Shown in pieces: positions 6,202 through 9,532 of a stretch of 9,532 nucleotides of DNA. How positions within the stretch are numbered: position 1 is the stretch's first letter; each line of letters opens with the position of its first letter. The notes below the pieces were generated by a model that made no database searches, was not told where the DNA came from, and was given only the letters and a program-made list of their open reading frames with translations. This DNA is from Candidatus Uhrbacteria bacterium RIFCSPHIGHO2_02_FULL_57_19 (GTDB taxonomy: Bacteria > Patescibacteriota > Patescibacteriia > 2-12-FULL-57-11): positions 1 to 9,532 of the forward strand of contig MGDZ01000013.1 of assembly GCA_001791115.1 (NCBI GenBank). The letters run 5' to 3'. The position numbers and the translations under genes are program-made.

Positions 6202-7772
6202 AGATCCTTTTCTTCGGAAATGATCCATCCTTCGATACCCGGAGAAGACGACGGCGCCGGAGAAAGCCGCCGCCTGAAACGAGGGAGAAAAAACGGCAGA
6301 AGCAGCGCGGCGTAAAAGAGCATGGCGGCTACCCAGGAAATGCGTCCGGTGAAAAACTGGGCCGCCGGAAAACGGGAAAGCAGGTCGGCCGTTTTTTCAA
6401 TGTATGAAAGAAGAATCGTCGCCGGAAAGGAAAAAGCCCGGCCGAGGGGAGACCAGACGATTCCTCCGGCGGCGGCTAGAAAAGAAAAAAGCATGGCCCA
6501 GGGAACGGCAAAAATCACCAGAAGATTGGCCGCCGGAGCGACCAGAGAAATTTTGCCGAAGGTCGCGAGGATGATCGGAAAGGTCATGGCTATCGCGGAG
6601 AGCGTCTGAACGAACATCTCACAGAGCTTGTCCCAAAAATGCACTCCGGATTTCCGGGCCCAGCCGAACCGATCGGCCAGTGCCGGGCCGAGCCAGATCA
6701 ACCCGGCGGAGGCGGCGAAGGAAAGAACAAAACCCAGATCGAAAAAAAGCAAAGCCGGATTGACCAGCAGCATGGCGGCCGCGGCGAAAAAAAGAGCGTT
6801 GGCCGTGCCGGACGGTCGGCCGACGGCCTGGGCCAGAAAAGGAAGTGAACCCATGATCGCCGCTCGGGCGACGCTGGCCGAGGCGCCGGTAGCCGCGACC
6901 AAGACGGCGAGAAGGGCCAGGGTGAGCGCCACCGTCAGGCGCCGTGGGACGGGCAACAGGGCCAGCAGTGAGAAAAACAGCACGGTGATGATGGCCACGT
7001 TGTATCCGGAAACGGCGACAATGTGGCTGATGCCCGTGGCTTGAAAGGCCGCTGTCTCCTCCGAGGGCAAACGACGATCTCCGAAAAGCAGACCGGCGGC
7101 CAGCGAGGCCTGCGGTTCGGGAATATGACTGTTGATGGAGCCGACCATCAGGTCTTTCAAGCCATAAACCGCGGCCAGCGCCTGATTTCCGGAGTTTCCC
7201 GACCGGACGACCGACAAAGGCCGTCCGCACTCCGAGAAGACGCGCTCCCCGAGTAAGGCGCGCGCCTGGTCAAATCCCCGGATCACGCCGGGCCTTTCAA
7301 TCTGGCAATTGATTTTTAGAAAATCGCCGTAGGCATAGCGCGGCTCAAGCGGAGCGCGCATCAGCAGCCGTCCTTGAGCCGAACCGCGGTCGGCTGTTCG
7401 CACCTGGACGACCACCCGTTGGTACGACTCGCGAATCTGCGGCGGCGCGACGATTTCCCCCTCGAGGCGGACGGCCGACGCTCCGTTCCACCAGGCGATG
7501 CTACCCGTGGCTGAGGCGTCCGCAAAATAATCAAACCGCAAAAAACCCAGGATGGCCGCCAAAAAAATCAGCGCCGGAATACGAATGGCTAATCGTTTCC
7601 AGCCGAAAACAAGCGGCGTCAAACCAAGAATGGCGGCAAAAAGAAAAATCCGGCCGCCCCCCAAAGTATTGAACGGCTGAAGCGAGTGCAATCCGATCCC
7701 CGCGGCAAAAGCGATGATAACCGCCAAAAACTGCTTGGACGGACGCTCCTCCAGATAGCGCGCGATCCCCAT
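6198..7772 (-). CDS. comEC: ComEC/Rec2-family DNA uptake channel protein, lacking the fused hydrolase domain
   Basis: Integral membrane protein of 524 residues that forms the channel for single-stranded DNA during natural transformation. Two or three helices at the N-terminus (about 13-80) precede a soluble region (about 100-190) matching the DUF4131/OB-fold part. Cys156 and Cys182 there could form the disulfide known in the corresponding loop of Bacillus ComEC. The Competence domain occupies about 220-500 and contains LLFGDRRLP (228-236), TGISHIVAVSGYNVAII (246-262) and many membrane helices. The protein ends in a basic tail without the metallo-beta-lactamase domain, which is encoded by the next gene through an ATGA overlap. 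ATG 7772 is the first start after an in-frame TGA twelve bases upstream, and GGAAGG lies just before it at short spacing. No promoter is obvious in the 40 bases after glmS, so it may depend on read-through or on a promoter inside glmS. Confidence 0.93.
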   Translation of the reverse strand: MGIARYLEERPSKQFLAVIIAFAAGIGLHSLQPFNTLGGGRIFLFAAILGLTPLVFGWKRLAIRIPALIFLAAILGFLRFDYFADASATGSIAWWNGASAVRLEGEIVAPPQIRESYQRVVVQVRTADRGSAQGRLLMRAPLEPRYAYGDFLKINCQIERPGVIRGFDQARALLGERVFSECGRPLSVVRSGNSGNQALAAVYGLKDLMVGSINSHIPEPQASLAAGLLFGDRRLPSEETAAFQATGISHIVAVSGYNVAIITVLFFSLLALLPVPRRLTVALTLALLAVLVAATGASASVARAAIMGSLPFLAQAVGRPSGTANALFFAAAAMLLVNPALLFFDLGFVLSFAASAGLIWLGPALADRFGWARKSGVHFWDKLCEMFVQTLSAIAMTFPIILATFGKISLVAPAANLLVIFAVPWAMLFSFLAAAGGIVWSPLGRAFSFPATILLSYIEKTADLLSRFPAAQFFTGRISWVAAMLFYAALLLPFFLPRFRRRLSPAPSSSPGIEGWIISEEKDL

Positions 7773-7788
7773 ACCCTTCCATCATATC

Positions 7789-7815
7789 AAAAAACGTCCG
7801 ACTGTTGCCGGACGC
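7789..7815 (-). terminator. glmS: Rho-independent terminator overlapping the glmS stop codon
   Basis: On the minus strand GCGTCCG (7815-7809) pairs with CGGACGT (7800-7794), with one G-T pair at the base and an eight-base loop, and is followed by TTTTTT (7794-7789). The first stem base is the last base of the TAG stop codon. The comEC start lies only 17 bases past the T tract. Confidence 0.75.
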
Positions 7816-9532
7816 TATTCCACCGTCACCGTCTTGGCCAGATACCTCGGCTTGTCCACGTCCAGGCCTTTGACCACTCCCATCTCGTAGGCCAGGAGCT
7901 GGAGCGGAATGGCGGTGAGCAAGGGGGTTAACAATTCGTCGGTGTGGGGCACAAAAAATGTGTCCGAGGCCGCTCGCCTAATGGCCGGGTCGCCGGCGGT
8001 GGCGATGGCCAATACGCGCCCGCCGCGATTGCGTATCTCTTCGATATTGGAAATTGTTTTCTCATACACCGAATCCCGCGGAACAACGACGATCGACGGC
8101 GTTTCCGCGTCCACCAGGGTCAGCGGCCCGTGCTTCATCTCTCCGGGTGGAAAGGCCTCGGCGTGGATCTGAGCCGCCTCGCCGATCAGATGAGCGGCGT
8201 GACGGGCGGCGGCCAAACTCATCAACCGCCCCAGGCAGAGAATGGTTCTGGATTGCGCGTAATTCCGGGCTAACTCTCTGATCTCTTCACGCCTCTCTAG
8301 AATCGAGCCGATCTGTTCCGGAATTCTCTGCAGATGGGTGGCCAGCCGGCGCCCTTCCCCCAGGGGCATGCCCCGCAGCCGACCCAAAAGGAGAGCCAGC
8401 AAAGCGCAAGCGGCGGCGGCTGTCGTGAAAGTCTTGGTATTAGTCACGGCGATTTCCGGACCGGCATGGATGAAAATGCCTCCGTCGGTTTCCCTGGCGA
8501 TGGTCGATCCGGGACTGTTGCAGATGCCGTAAACCTTAATGCCTTTGCGAGCCACTTCCCTCATGGCGGCGATGGTATCGGCCGTCTCTCCGGATTGGGA
8601 AACGGCCACGACCAGCGACTTAGGCGGGATCAGACCCCGGCTATGGCGGAACTCCGAAGAAAGTATGGCTTCGGCCGGAATGCCGGCGATTTCCTCGACC
8701 ATGGTTTTCCCGGCAAAGGCCGCGCTGGCCGCTCCACCGGCGCCCAGAAAAATCACCCGCTGGATGTCGCGCAGTTCGGCATCGGAGAGGTTCAATCCCT
8801 TGAGCCGGGCCGTGCCCTCGTCGGAAAGCAATCTGCCGGCCAGACACTTCTCCAGCACCTCCGGCTGTTCCATGATCTCTTTGATCATGTGATGGGGATG
8901 GTCCCCTTTCTCGAATCGTTCAATGTCGAGCGCGACTTCTTCCACCTCGCGCTCCACCCACTGGTTTCCCAGGGTAAGAGTGGTATAGCCCTGCCTAGAG
9001 AGACGAACCAGCTCTCCATCGGCTGGATAAATGACCCGCTTGGTAAAAGGAATGATCGCCGCCACTTCCGAGGCCACGTAATATTCCTCATTCTCGCCAA
9101 GTCCGACCACCAACGGGCTTCCCTGGCGCGCGGCCACTACGCTGTTGGGCTGGTCGCCGGCGACCACGGCGATCCCGTAGGTTCCGCGGCAAAGCCGAAG
9201 CGCCTGACGCACCGCCTCGCCCAGATTCTGTTTGTAAAACCGTTCGATGAGATGGGCCAGAACCTCGGTGTCCGTGGCCGACGAAAAGACATGGCCCTCC
9301 TCAAGCAGTCGGCGCTTCAAGGGAATATGATTTTCGATGATGCCGTTGTGGACCACGGCAATTTTCCGCCGGCAATCTAAATGAGGATGAGCATTGGTTT
9401 CCGACGGCTGACCGTGAGTGGCCCAGCGGGTGTGAGCAATGCCCAGGAACCCCGGAGGCGGCGCCGGGGCTAGTTTGGTCTCCAGTTCCCTGATAGTACC
9501 GCCGGTTTTTATCGCCTGAATGGTTCCTCCTT
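7815..9532 (-). CDS. glmS: Glutamine-fructose-6-phosphate aminotransferase (isomerizing), N-terminus beyond window
   Basis: Makes glucosamine-6-phosphate from fructose-6-phosphate and glutamine, the first step to UDP-GlcNAc and cell-wall sugars. The last 571 residues are visible; the first roughly 40, including the catalytic Cys and the LEYRGYDS block, lie past the right edge. Glutaminase motifs present are HTRWATHG (visible residues 33-40), NAHPH (46-50), VHNGIIEN and TDTEV. Two SIS domains follow, with SQSGETADT, CNSPGST, IHAEAF, KHGPL and the C-terminal DKPRYLAKTVTVE that carries the Schiff-base lysine. Compared by eye with Escherichia coli GlmS, several usually conserved positions differ: the CGTS loop reads AGGA, and the EGALKLKE helix reads HAAHLIGE. 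The glutamate corresponding to E488 is kept, but the E481 and K485 equivalents are lost. It is probably still GlmS, though a diverged one. The open frame continues unbroken to base 9530, so internal GTG or ATG starts near 9356 are not real starts. Confidence 0.93.
   Translation of the reverse strand, partial: GGTIQAIKTGGTIRELETKLAPAPPPGFLGIAHTRWATHGQPSETNAHPHLDCRRKIAVVHNGIIENHIPLKRRLLEEGHVFSSATDTEVLAHLIERFYKQNLGEAVRQALRLCRGTYGIAVVAGDQPNSVVAARQGSPLVVGLGENEEYYVASEVAAIIPFTKRVIYPADGELVRLSRQGYTTLTLGNQWVEREVEEVALDIERFEKGDHPHHMIKEIMEQPEVLEKCLAGRLLSDEGTARLKGLNLSDAELRDIQRVIFLGAGGAASAAFAGKTMVEEIAGIPAEAILSSEFRHSRGLIPPKSLVVAVSQSGETADTIAAMREVARKGIKVYGICNSPGSTIARETDGGIFIHAGPEIAVTNTKTFTTAAAACALLALLLGRLRGMPLGEGRRLATHLQRIPEQIGSILERREEIRELARNYAQSRTILCLGRLMSLAAARHAAHLIGEAAQIHAEAFPPGEMKHGPLTLVDAETPSIVVVPRDSVYEKTISNIEEIRNRGGRVLAIATAGDPAIRRAASDTFFVPHTDELLTPLLTAIPLQLLAYEMGVVKGLDVDKPRYLAKTVTVE

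Noticed and set aside
6619..7230. Minus-strand open frame of 203 codons inside comEC in another frame
   Set aside because: The overlapping comEC frame carries the family motifs. This one is a frame-shifted shadow rich in Arg, Gly and Ser.
9300..9356. GTG near 9356 as the start of glmS
   Set aside because: The frame stays open to the window edge and upstream codons encode the conserved HTRWATHG and NAHPH glutaminase motifs, so this is an internal valine.
8334..9380. Long open frame of 348 codons on the plus strand opposite glmS
   Set aside because: glmS on the minus strand is unmistakable from end to end. The antisense product is low in recognisable structure and rich in His, Gly and Arg, as expected for a shadow.

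Overview
All recognisable genes in this window lie on the minus strand and read from right to left. The DNA is GC-rich and densely packed: the only non-coding gaps are about 110-120 bases (3165-3272 and 4518-4637), and they hold terminators and promoter-like sequence. No gene-free stretch exceeds 300 bases. I see no tRNA, rRNA, CRISPR array, insertion sequence or phage gene. The organism is a bacterium with ordinary Shine-Dalgarno sites, sigma70-like promoters and TGA used as stop. Three things hint at a Patescibacteria/CPR-like or other deep uncultured lineage: a DUF5667-like segment, an enlarged nucleoside diphosphate kinase and a split ComEC. This is a guess from gene style and not a proven assignment.

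In order of transcription: (1) 9532-7815 is glmS, truncated at its 5' end by the window edge. It makes glucosamine-6-phosphate, and its terminator overlaps the stop codon. (2) 7772-4638 is a tight three-gene unit. It holds the ComEC membrane channel, a separate membrane-anchored ComEC-type metallo-beta-lactamase protein joined by an ATGA overlap, and ndk 16 bases further on, followed by a strong terminator. (3) 4517-3273 is a single gene of unknown function with its own good promoter, ribosome site and terminator. Its C-terminal half weakly recalls RelA/SpoT nucleotide synthetases. (4) 3164-1 is a membrane-anchored FecR-domain protein with Ig-like repeats, directly followed by a CHASE2-class III nucleotide cyclase that runs off the left edge.

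Possible links between genes: block 2 would take up DNA, process it outside the membrane and rebalance nucleotides. Block 4 looks like an envelope sensor pair whose output is cyclic AMP or cyclic GMP. Block 3, if the RelA/SpoT resemblance is real, would be a second nucleotide-signalling gene beside it. The most useful points to re-examine are the missing normal start codon of the cyclase, the altered isomerase site of GlmS, the two insertions in the NDK, the split ComEC, and the identity of the 414-residue unknown protein. Most of the region is otherwise ordinary housekeeping and envelope biology. I do not see a clear-cut new defence or mobile system.
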